DNA of 64,000 nucleotides from Glandiceps talaboti (Eukaryota > Hemichordata > Enteropneusta > Spengelidae), in NCBI RefSeq assembly GCF_964340395.1, contig NC_135568.1:20723081-20787080 (forward strand). Direction: 5' to 3'. Numbering within the stretch: position 1 is the first letter of the stretch; each line of letters begins with the position of its first letter. Shown here piece after piece: positions 27,501 to 41,600 of the stretch. The translations under genes were made by a program, and so were the position numbers. The notes below the pieces were generated by a model. The model did no database searches, was not told the DNA's origin, and saw nothing but the letters and a program-made list of their open reading frames with translations.

Positions 27501-30500
27501 CTCTCAATATGCCAGTTAGTAATTGTGTAATATGTGTATAGAATTCAACTAACTCTCACCATGTCAGTTAGTAATTGTGTAATATGTGTATAGAATTCAA
27601 CTAACTCTCACCATGTCAGTTAGTAATTGTGTAATATGTGTACAGAATTCAACTAACTCTCACCATGTCAGTTAGTAATTGTGTAATATGTGTATAGAAT
27701 TCAACTAACTCTCACCATGTCAGTTAGTAATTGTGTAATATGTGTACAGAATTCAACTAACTCTCACCATGTCAGTTAGTAATTGTGTAATATGTGTATA
27801 GAATTCAACTAACTCTCACCATGTCAGTTAGTAATTGTGTAATATGTGTATAGAATTCAACTAACTCTCACCATGTCAGTTAGTAATTGTGTAATATGTG
27901 TATAGAATTCAACTAACTCTCAATATGCCAGTTAGTAATTGTGTAATATGTGTATAGAATTCAACTAACTCTCACCATGTCAGTTAGTAATTGTGTAATA
28001 TGTGTATAGAATTCAACTAACTCTCACCATGTCAGTTAGTAATTGTGTAATATGTGTACAGAATTCAACTAATAATGTGTCCTTACCTCTCTAGATCTCA
28101 TCAGGTACCTGACCAGTCTACCACGTAGTACTGCCAATGTTTGGTTATCAAAGTCAGGTGGACTTATACCTACATGTACATGTACAAATACAGATAAGAC
28201 AGTGTTGTATTGTGACTTATACCTGCATGTACATGTACAAATACAGATAAGACAGTGTTGTATTGTGACTTATACCTGCATGTACATGTACAAATACAGA
28301 TAAGACAGTGTTGTATTGTGACTTATACCTGCATGTACATGTACAAATACAGATAAGACAGTGTTGTATTAAAAGTTTACACTATGGACATTGATTGGTG
28401 ATGTCATTCTGCCTTTATGCTGTTAGCTAGCCCTGTAGAGGATGTGGCCAGAATGTGATGTCACTATGTGGTTAATCATTAAAGCTTTGATTTTTGACAT
28501 GTTAATAGTGGTATATTTGTAAAAACCCTTAAAACCCAATCACAGCGGGGACTATGTCATTCTCAATGACTTGTTCTATATGGTATCTTACATGTAAACA
28601 TGTGGGTGATAGTGGTATCTTTGTTGTTCTATATGGTATCTTACATGTAAACATGTGGGTGATAGTGGTACTTTTGTTGTTCTATATGGTATCTTACATG
28701 TAAACATGTGGGTGATAGTGGTACTTTTGTTGTTCTATATGGTATCTTACATGTAAACATGTGGGTGATAGTGGTATCTTTGTTGTTCTATATGGTATAT
28801 TACACATGTGGGTAATAGTGGTATCTTTGTTAATCTATATGGTATCTTACACATGTGGGTAATAGTGGTATCTTTGCTGTTCTATGTGGTATATTACATG
28901 TAAACATGTGGGTGATAGTGGTATCTTTGTTGTTCTATATGGTATCTTACACATGTGGGTGATAGTGGTACCTTTGTTGTTCTATATGGTATCTTACATG
29001 TAAACATGTGGGTGATAGTGGTATCTTTGTTGTTCTATATGGTATCTTACATGTAAACATGTGGGTGATAGTGGTACTTTTGTTGTTCTATATGGTATCT
29101 TACATGTAAACATGTGGGTGATAGTGGTACTTTTGTTGTTCTATATGGTATCTTACATGTAAATATGTGGGTGATAGTGGTACTTTTGTTGTTCTATGTG
29201 GTATCTTACATGTAAACATGTGGGTGATAGTGGTATCTTTGTTGTTCTATATGGTATATTACACATGTGGGTAATAGTGGTATCTTTGTTAATCTATATG
29301 GTATCTTACACATGTGGGTAATAGTGGTATCTTTGCTGTTCTATGTGGTATATTACATGTAAACATGTGGGTGATAGTGGTATCTTTGTTGTTCTATATG
29401 GTATCTTACACATGTGGGTGATAGTGGTACCTTTGTTGTTCTATATGGTATCTTACATGTAAACATGTGGGTGATAGTGGTATCTTTGTTGTTCTATATG
29501 GTATATTACACATGTGGGTGTGGTACTTTTGTTGTTCTATATGGTATATTACACGTGGGTAATAGTGGTATCTTTGTTGTTCTATGTTGTACATTACACA
29601 TGTGGGTGATAGTGGTATCTTTGTTGTTCTATATGGTATATTACACATGTGGGTGTGGTACTTTTGTTGTTCTATATGGTATATTACACGTGGGTAATAG
29701 TGGTATCTTTGTTGTTCTATGTGGTACATTACACATGTGGGTGATAGTGGTATCTTTGTTGTTCTATATGGTATCTTACACATGTGGGTAATAGTGGTAT
29801 CTTTGTTGTTCTATATGGTATCTTACACATGTGGGTAATAGTGGTATCTTTGTTGTTCTATATGGTATATTACACATGTGGGTAATAGTGGTATCTTTGT
29901 TGTTCTATATGGTATCTTACACATGTGGGTAATAGTGGTATCTTTGCTGTTCTATATGGTATATTACACATGTGGGTAATAGTGGTATCTTTGTTGTTCT
30001 ATATGGTATCTTACATGTAAACATGTGGGTGATAGTGGTATCTTTGTTGTTCTATATGGTATCTTACACATGTGGGTAATAGTGGTATCTTTGCTGTTCT
30101 ATGTGGTATATTACATGTAAACATGTGGGTGATAGTGGTACCTTTGTTGTTCTATATGGTATATTACACATGTGGGTGATAGTGGTATCTTTGTTAATCT
30201 ATATGGTATCTTACACATGTGGGTAATAGTGGTATCTTTGCTGTTCTATGTGGTATATTACATGTAAACATGTGGGTGATAGTGGTACCTTTGTTGTTCT
30301 ATATGGTATCTTACATGTAAACATGCGGGTGATAGTGGTATCTTTGTTGTTCTATATGGTATCTTACACATGTGGGTAATAGTGGTATCTTTGTTGTTCT
30401 ATGTTGTATATTACACATGTGGGTGATAGTGGTATCTTTGTTGTTCTATATGGTATCTTACACATGTGGGTAATAGTGGTATCTTTGTTGTTCTATGTTG

Positions 30501-33105
30501 TATATTACACATGTGGGTAATAGTGGTATCTTTGTTGTTCTATGTGGTATCTTACACATGTCGGTAATAGTGGTATCTTTGTTGTTCTATGTGGTATCTT
30601 ACACATATAGGTGATAGTTGTATCTTTGTTGTTCTATGTGGTATCTTACACATGAGTAATAGTGGTATCTTTGTTGTTCTATGTTGTATATTACACATGG
30701 GTAATAGTGGTATCTTTGTTGTTCTATGTGGTACATTACACATGTGGGTAATAGTGGTATCTTTGTTGTTCTATATATTATCTTACACATATAGGTGATA
30801 GTTGTATCTTTGTTGTTCTATATGGTATCTTACATGTAAACATGTGGGTAATAGTTGTATCTTTGTTGTTCTATATGGTATCTTACACATGAGTAATAGT
30901 GGTATCTTTGTTGTTCTATGTTGTACATTACACATGGGTAATAGTGGTATCTTTGTTGTTCTATGTGGTACATTACACATGTGGGTAATAGTGGTATCTT
31001 TGTTGTTCTATATATTATCTTACACATATAGGTGATAGTTGTATCTTTGTTGTTCTATGTGGTACATTACACATGTCGGTTATAGTGGTATCTTTGTTGT
31101 TCTATATGGTATCTTACACATGTGGGTAATAGTGGTATCTTTGTTGTTCTATATGGTATATTACACATGTGGGTAATAGTGGTATCTTTGTTGTTCTATA
31201 TGGTATATTACACATGTGGGTAATAGTGGTATCTTTGTTGTTCTATGTGGTACATTACACATTGGGTAATAGTGGTATCTTTGTTGTTCTATATATTATC
31301 TTACACATATAGGTGATAGTTGTATCTTTGTTGTTCTATGTGGTACATTACACATGGGTAATAGTGGTATCTTTGTTGTTCTATGTGGTATCTTACACAT
31401 GTCGGTTATAGTGGTATCTTTGTTGTTCTATGTGGTATCTTACACATGTGGGTAATAGTGGTATCTTTGTTGTTCTATGTGGTACATTACACATTGGGTA
31501 ATAGTGGTATCTTTGTTGTTCTATATATTATCTTACACATATAGGTGATAGTTGTATCTTTGTTGTTCTATGTGGTACATTACACATGGGTAATAGTGGT
31601 ATCTTTGTTGTTCTATGTGGTATCTTACACATGTCGGTGATAGTGGTATCTTTGTTGTTCTATATGGTATCTTACACATGTGGGTAATAGTGGTATCTTT
31701 GTTGTTCTATATGGTATATTACACATGTGGGTAATAGTGGTATCTTTGTTGTTCTATGTGGTACATTACACATTGGGTAATAGTGGTATCTTTGTTGTTC
31801 TATGTGGTATATTACACATGGAGGTGATAGTGGTATATAATCACCCTGTAATACAGACTGATACTGTTAACACTGAACGAAGATGAATGTGCCATCAACT
31901 TGAGAAAAAACTTGGTATCAGAAATACTGTCCTTCTGCCAGTGTGACTATATTGTAGAATTTGTACATCAATGTCAACTGATAACTTATATTAACATAAG
32001 TATTATAGTTTGTGTCTGTGTTAGTTTGCCTAAAGTTGAACTACCAATGTAATACATGTACAATACACAAACACTATGTTATTGTGTATATGGATGTTCT
32101 CAAACATCCAGGTATTGTACTGGATTTGATGTTGTTTTGAGTGGCACAGTTTTCATGTCTTATACTGGTCGATTCTTCAGGCCTACTAATGATCTTATGA
32201 CAGGTTGTGACAGATGACAAGTCACGAAATTAAATTGTTGTGTGATAATGAAAACGTTGCTAGTTATAGCCTCCTTCATCCCTCTTTTTCAAACTACCTG
32301 TGCTTTGTCCAATATAACCACATCCTCATTGTCAAAGCAGTTCACACTGACAAGGTGCATATATACAATGTACATAGCCCAGTCCCCAAGCCAAATGAAC
32401 ACACTCTTGTATGTTGGTATGATTGCTTGTCAGTTTTCATTACCACATGGCACTTCTATTCTGTTACATGTGACCAACCACATGTCACTAGGTTGTCAGT
32501 CGGCCTGAAAAAGTGTCCAGGATAGAATGCCAAATTTTGCCACTCAAATCAACAGCAGGTCTAATAGGATAGACAGTAATTATTCCTATTTCTATAATTG
32601 TATTCCTCATCTCTGTGGAAGTGAAAGGTTGTCTAGTGTGACCACAAGGTGATTGAAATCAGTCTCAAAGATTTCCTCATCTCTGTGGAAGTGAAAGGTT
32701 GTCTAGTGTGACCACAAGGTGATTGAAATCAGTCTCAAAAGATTCTTACCTGTTACACTGTCAACTAAAACTTGCCATTTTGGAATCTCATTTTCCAAAT
32801 GTCGAATTTCTCTTTTTTGCCTTCTGTCTGCTATAGCTAATTCTGAAGTATAAGCAATAACATGTGATATGTATAATATAAAGTGTGCCCTCTAGAGACA
32901 GGAATATGTATGCATGTACTTTGGGTAGGTTAATAAATCTGATGACAACATTGTGTTGGATTCTTGATTTTTTCAAACAGAATATGACAGACTGCCATAT
33001 TTGATGAGTTGTGCATGTAATTACATGTTAATGTTAAATTACAACTGAATTCTAACATACAGTTTGTCTCTCACAAGTTGTGCTAAAACTACCCACTAGT
33101 TAGGG

Positions 33106-33146
<41 letters not shown>

Positions 33147-36100
33147 GGGTTAGGGTTAGGGTTAGGGTTAGTAACCACCAATGCGTTAACTGAAATGTCG
33201 GAATGACGTCTACACACTCATCAAACTCACAATTACCATAAACCGATAAGACATAGTAATGACATAAGTGTGCTTGTCAACACCTGCATGCAGAGATTGA
33301 ATATATTAAAGTATATATATGCATACATGGGCCAACCCACCACTTTATGTAATCTCAATGGAATGTCCGGTCTGAAAATGACATTTCCTAGACTGTTCGG
33401 GCAAGCCCTCACTGCAAACTTTGTTCACTTATAGTATTGAAAGAAAGCCTGAACGTCTAGCAGCAAGACTATGTGACACCTTACAAATACAATGTATGCA
33501 CCTTACAAATACAATGTACCGGTATACACCTTACAAATACAATGTACTGGTATACACCTTACAAATACAATGTATACACCTTACAAATACAATGTACCGG
33601 TATACACCTTACAAATACAATGTATACACCTTACAAATACAATGTACCGGTATACACCTTACAAATACAATGTACCGGTATACACCTTACAAATACAATG
33701 TATACACCTTACAAATACAATGTACCGGTATACACCTTACAAATACAATGTATACACCTTACAAATACAATGTACCGGTATACACCTTACAAATACAATG
33801 TATACACCTTACAAATACAATGTATACACCTTACAAATACAATGTACCGGTATACACCTTACAAATACAATGTATACACCTTACAAATACAATGTACCGG
33901 TATACACCTTACAAATACAATGTATACACCTTACAAATACAATGTACCGGTATACATAATGTACACCTTACAAATACAATGTATACACCTTACAAATACA
34001 ATGTACCGGTATACACCTTACAAATACAATGTATACACCTTACAAATACAATGTACCGGTATACATAATGTACACCTTACAAATACAATGTATACACCTC
34101 ACAAATACAATGTACCGGTATACATAATGTACACCTTACAAATACAATGTATACACCTTACAAATACAATGTACCGGTATACACCTTACAAATACAATAT
34201 ACCGGTATGCACCTTACAAATACAATGTACCGGTATACACCATACAAATACAATGTACCGGTATACACCTTGCAAATACAACGTACCGGTACACACCTTG
34301 CAAATACAATGTACCGGTACACACCTTACAAATACAATGTATCGGTATACACCTTACAAATACAACGTACCGGTATACACCTTACAAATACAATGTATAC
34401 ACCTTACAAATACAATGTACCGGTACACACCTTACAAATACAATGTATCGGTATACACCTTACAAATACAATGTACATGTATACACCTTACAAATACAAT
34501 GTATCGGTATACACCTTACAAATACAATGTACCGGTACACACCTTGCAAATACAATGTATACACCTTACAAATACAATGTACCGATACACACCTTACAAA
34601 TAAAATGTACCGGTACACACATTACAAATACAATGAATCAGTATACACCTTACAAATACAATGTATACAACTTACAAATACAATGTACCAGTACACACCT
34701 CACAAATACTATGTACCGATACACACCTTGCAAATACAATGTATACACCTTACAAATACAATGTACCGGTATACACCTTGCAAATACAATGTACCGGTAT
34801 ACACCTTACAAATACAATGTACTGGTACACACCTTGCAAATACAATGTATACACCTTACAAATACAATGTACCGGTATACACCTTACAAATACAATGTAC
34901 CGGTATACACCTTACAAATACAATGTACCGGTATACACCTTACAAATACAATGTATACACCTTACAAATACAATGTACCGGTACACACCTTGCAAATACA
35001 ATGTATACACCTTACAAATACAATGTATACACCTTACAAATACAATGTATACACCTTACAAATACAATGTATACACCTTTCAAATACAATGTATACACCT
35101 TACAAATACAATGTATACACCTTACAAATACAATGTATACACCTTACAAATAAAATGTACCGGTACACACCTTAAAAATACAATGAATCGGTATACACCT
35201 TACAAATACAATGTATACAACTTACAAATACAATGTACCGGTACACACCTCACAAATACTATGTACCGATACACACCTTGCAAATACAATGTATACACCT
35301 TACAAATACAATGTACCGGTATACACCTTGCAAATACAATGTACCGGTATACACCTTACAAATACAATGTACTGGTACACACCTTGCAAATACAATGTAT
35401 ACACCTTACAAATACAATGTACCGGTATACACCTTACAAATACAATGTACCGGTATACACCTTACAAATACAATGTACTGGTACACACCTTACAAATACA
35501 ATGTACCGGTATACACCTTACAAATACAATGTATACACCTTACAAATACAATGTACCGGTACACACCTTGCAAATACAATGTATACACCTTACAAATACA
35601 ATGTATACACCTTACAAATACAATGTATACACCTTACAAATACAATGTATACACCTTTCAAATACAATGTATACACCTTACAAATACAATGTATACACCT
35701 TACAAATACAATGTACCGGTATACACCTTACAAATACAATGTATACACCTTACAAATACAATGTACCGGTACACACCTTACAAATACAATGTATACACCT
35801 TACAAATACAATGTACTGGTACACACCTTACAAATACAATGTACCGGTATACACCTTACAAATACAATGTATACACCTTACAAATACAATGTACCGGTAC
35901 ACACCTTGCAAATACAATGTATACACCTTACAAATACAATGTATACACCTTACAAATACAATGTATACACCTTTCAAATACAATGTATACACCTTACAAA
36001 TACAATGTATACACCTTACAAATACAATGTACCGGTATACACCTTACAAATACAATGTATACACCTTACAAATACAATGTACCGGTACACACCTTGCAAA

Positions 36101-38564
36101 TACAATGTATACACCTTACAAATACAATGTATACACCTTACAAATACAATGTATACACCTTACAAATACAATGTATACACCTTACAAATACAATGTACCG
36201 GTACACACCTTACAAATACAATGTATACACCTTACAAATACAATGTACTGGTACACACCTTACAAATACAATGTACCGGTATACACCTTACAAATACAAT
36301 GTATACACCTTACAAATACAATGTACCGGTACACACCTTGCAAATACAATGTATACACCTTACAAATACAATGTATACACCTTACAAATACAATGTATAC
36401 ACCTTACAAATACAATGTATACACCTTTCAAATACAATGTATACACCTTACAAATACAATGTATACACCTTACAAATACAATGTACCGGTATACACCTTA
36501 CAAATACAATGTATACACCTTACAAATACAATGTACCGGTACACACCTTGCAAATACAATGTATACACCTTACAAATACAATGTATACACCTTACAAATA
36601 CAATGTATACACCGTACAAATACAATGTATACACCTTACAAATACAATGTATACACCGTACAAATACAATGTATACACCGTACAAATACAATGTATACAC
36701 CTTACAAATACAATGTACCGGTACACACTTTGCAAATACAATGTATACACCTTACAAATACAATGTATACACCTTACAAATACAATGTATACACCTTACA
36801 AATACAATGTATACACCTTTCAAATACAATGTATGCACCTTACAAATACAATGTATACACCTTACAAATACAATGTATACACCGTACAAATACAATGTAT
36901 ACACCTTACAAATACAATGTATACACCGTACAAATACAATGTATACACCTTACAAATACAATGTATACACCGTACAAATACAATGTATACACCGTACAAA
37001 TACAATGTATACACCGTACAAATACAATGTATACACCGTACAAATACAATGTATACACAGTACAAATACAATGTATACACTGTACAAATACAATGTATAC
37101 ACCGTACAAATACAATGTATACACCGTACAAATACAATGTATACACCTTACAAATACAATGTATACACCGTACAAATACAATGTATACACCGTACAAATA
37201 CAATGTATACACCGTACAAATACAATGTATACACCGTACAAATACAATGTATACACCGTACAAATACAATGTATACACCGTACAAATACAATGTATACAC
37301 CGTACAAATACAATGTATACACCGTACAAATACAATGTATACACCGTACAAATACAATGTATACACCGTACAAATACAATGTATACACCGTACAAATACA
37401 ATGTATACACCGTACAAATACAATGTATACACCGTACAAATACAATGTATACACCGTACAAATACAATGTATACACCGTACAAATACAATGTATACACCG
37501 TACAAATACAATGTACACACAGTACAAATACAATGTACCGGTATACACCTTACAAATACAATGTATACACCTTACAAATACAATGTACCGGTACACACCT
37601 TACAAATACAATGTATACACCTTACAAATACAATGTATACACCGTACAAATACAATGTATACACCGTACAAATACAATGTATATACCGTACAAATACAAT
37701 GTATACACCGTACAAATACAATGTATACACCGTACAAATACAATGTATACACCGTACAAATACAATGTATACACCGTACAAATACAATGTATACACCGTA
37801 CAAATACAATGTATACACCTTACAAATACAATGTATACACCTTACAAATACAATGTATACACCGTACAAATACAATGTATACACCTTACAAATACAATGT
37901 ATACACCTTACAAATACAATGTATACACCGTACAAATACAATGTATACACCGTACAAATACAATGCATAAAATGCTAAATAGTAAATAACCATTAACTTA
38001 CCATGTTCCAAGATTTCATCTTTAGGGTCTCTGCAATGAAACAAACACACAGAAGTATTATCCTGAATTCTGATAATAAAAGTAATTTTATTCACAACAA
38101 TAACATTGTTCACCTAATATGTATTATGCTATGTTTTGCTATTTTTCAGCAGTTTATACCCACATATTGGGTACCTGTTACTGTTTCTGTGTTAATGTAG
38201 AATGAAGTAGTGAGACTGGCAAGTATGTCTAGAAAAACTTGAGCTTTAATGTCCTGGTAACAAACTAACTGTTTAATCAATAAACAAAAACACAAAACAC
38301 AAACTTTGGCTATTGTGAGGGCTACTCAGCACCACTTGCAGCTGGGAAGATCACCAGCAGGTGTAAGGAGTATAGGCTACCTGGGGAGGTCCCGGCAGAT
38401 AGGTCCTACATGTATGTGTGCTCCTGAATGTAAAACATAAGTAAACTGAAAAGATCACCTGAGGAGGACCCGGCAGGTGTCTGTAACCGTAGCTACCTGG
38501 GGAGGACCCGGCAGACATAGCTAGGTGGTGAATTGATCATGTTTAAATATTGGGAAATAAATCA

Positions 38565-38600
<36 letters not shown>

Positions 38601-41600
38601 AAGTGGAGGGGTTTAAATAGTACATAATAATGAAAAATGAGGAACTTTAGAGGAATATCACTTATGGTTGTTGTGTATACGTAGCAGGTGTAAAGGTTGA
38701 CGTTTTACACCCATAACTAATTGTTCAACATTTCCCATTCAAGCTTCAAGTCGTAACAATTGGGAGCTTGGTACTTGCCATGTATATGAATAAAAGTATG
38801 ACAATATTATTTTATTTATGACTAAATTAGCACTAGCACTGCGGCCCAGTGAAGATCTCAATTGTCCAGTATTCTCCGAAGCATTTAGGCACTAATATTT
38901 GATTGACAGCTACGGTATTGGTAGCGATGACTCAGATTTTCACAAATCCCCTTTGGATTTTTCAGACAGATTGGTGTGCATTTGAAAAAGTTGAACATGA
39001 GCTGAGCGAAGTTTAGTTGTCATAAAATAATGTTGCAAAGTTTAGTGAAAAGAATATCGATTTCAAGTTTTTCTGATATGAGCGCAGTATAGTAGTACTG
39101 TACTGACTGTGGTGAGTGTCCGTGGAACACATATCGCTGACCTGTTGATAGCATTACATGTATTTGCTGACGGGTATTAAACTAAAATATACGGAATAAC
39201 TCGAAACTCTCGATTTTATTTGCCACACAGCTTTCATGAAATTAAAGACTGATTTTTGTGAAAGCAAATGCTAGGTCAGTCTGTATGAATTACATGTAAT
39301 TTACTTACAGAATAACGAAGTTAGAGGTCTGTATTTATGTAGATGTACATGGTAAAATGTGCCGGTTTACAGATTACAACATTATGGTTTTCTTAATGAG
39401 TTTTAACAACATAGTCAGCGATAGCACATCATTTTCCAGAAAAGAATTTAAAAAATGACAAATCTAAAACCAAGCGATTTTTTACAAAGCCCCTTTGGTC
39501 TCTATTTATGAATTTTCAGACCGATTGGTGCGCATTTGAAAAAGTTGAACGTGAGCAAAGTTCAGTTGTCATAAAAGAACACGGCCATTGTTTTTCTATG
39601 GGAAATCTGACATAGTATTCGGAAGTAAATGTCAAATTCACACTCAGCCTACAATCGCTTGATTTAATTTTTTTCATCTTTGCGTTACTTGCGATACAAT
39701 TTTGAGATTTTAAGTCATTTGAATCTCTTCTAAAATCGTATTGTTTTGATTTGATTTGATCACAATCGAAAATGCGATGTCATTGTGCTAGCATGCCATA
39801 AAGTTGACTTGACCTGTGTCTTCTGCTACTGTAAAACGTTGTAAGAATATTGTTTCATTTATTACAAATTGTACTTTCATGAATAGCCGATAACATGTAA
39901 TAATATATTAATCTGAATGCAAAAAACGTACCGGAAATTATGAAATGTATGGCATACATGTGGAGTGCACGTGATTCCAGGCATGATGATATTGTTACAC
40001 TGTGTAACATTGTATCACATTCACAAGGTGTTTACGTGTGCATCTGCAGCTGCACAGCGTGTGTGTACTAAAACAACGCAAATAAAAGGTCACGACCTTG
40101 ATGGTGACACAACTGTGAAATCATGGATAATTTATCAATATTCCCTTAAAAATGGAAGGCATGGAAGGCTACTCATCCTCAACTATATAAAGCGGCACTG
40201 TGTTCAATCATAACGCAACTAACGGTTTCCTTGAACGCAACTTTGGATGGATATTTTGGTACATGACTGTCAATGTTGTGTCAAACCGGACCTTATTACT
40301 CAAAGACCTACGTAATCGAATGTTACATCGCTTATCTATCACGATCATGTCATATATTCAACTGAAGTTTATGTACTACATGTGCATATATATAATTTAT
40401 GTATATATGATTTACACTGCTAAGAAAGGAAAGTTGAACTTTGTTCATAGCAAAAGGTATGTAGAGCTGATGACTTCGTTAACGTACATGGTTGTAAATG
40501 TCAGCGCAACTGAAAAGGACAAGAATATGTCAAGATGGGGTTCGTTTGTACTAGTCCTGCTTACATGACGGTGCACAAGTCTATATTACTGACTTGACTC
40601 TGAGGTAGGAGGGACAATTGTCAGAATCGAGTCCCGGATTACTCCGCATGCAAGCAGGACTACGTTTGTACTAGGTGTATGTCAGATGTATTTCTTTACT
40701 AAAACATGGCATTTGTAATGTAAGCATATTTTATGTTTCCATGGAAGCCACTCTCCAATTTTAGATAATCTGTCTTACAATGGAACACTGGTCTAAGACG
40801 CCATGTGGAACGTTTGATGTGCGTTCAAACCTTACAATCTAATCTTGCTGTGTTGAACTCAGGAGTTGGTCAGAAATTAAAACAGGTTTTTTTTCTGATA
40901 TCGGAGATGGAAATTAGGGTTGGTCGGGAGATGAGAAACAGAAAAATAAAAATGGCCGCCCTAAAATATAATAAAAGTAATTTCAAAATTGCATGTCAGG
41001 AAAATAAAAAAGTGAAAGAGTTTATAATGACGATAAAAAAATAGAAGGATGAAGTTTATACGTCGAACCTTGTCGTAGCATATGAATTTAGGGCCATATG
41101 TACATGTAGACACACCCTGTCTCGTGTCTTCTACCTACATCATACTTTCTAAATATAAAATGTCACTGAAATGAACCAAATGGAACATTCTAATTCCCGA
41201 TTATTGTATTCTAATCGAAAGTAATCTGATATTTTCGTACTCGCGAACTTACAGAAATCGGATGAGAAAGGGCTTCACGAGAAGACAACACATGAGGCAA
41301 TGTACAATAACGTGGGCGAGTTCACTGCTCATGGATGGGTTGTCTCGGAAGTGTCCTTTTTTATGTGTACATGTATGTACTCCAAAATATATGGTTTTCA
41401 AAGTTGCTGTATCTCTTTGATTTGTTTCTTTTGAGAAAAATACAGCAGTCTGGTTTTCAATGGCCACGTCAGTATCATGTGTCGTCGCAGTACAAATAAC
41501 AATATACTAAGATTAATACTCACAGTGTTACAGCGAAGTGGCTAGCTAGCCTCACAAATAGCAAAGTCATCGGAAATGTTGTCGGATGTACTATCTCTGT

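Noticed and set aside
32214-32525. 103-codon plus-strand frame
   Set aside because: It lies within the foldback element, has no family resemblance, and overlaps another frame of similar length.
33473-37989. Several long plus-strand frames (up to 1,105 codons) of YTLQIQC / TPYKYNV repeats
   Set aside because: All three frames are open because the 22/28-bp unit lacks stops; products are low-complexity frame cycles.
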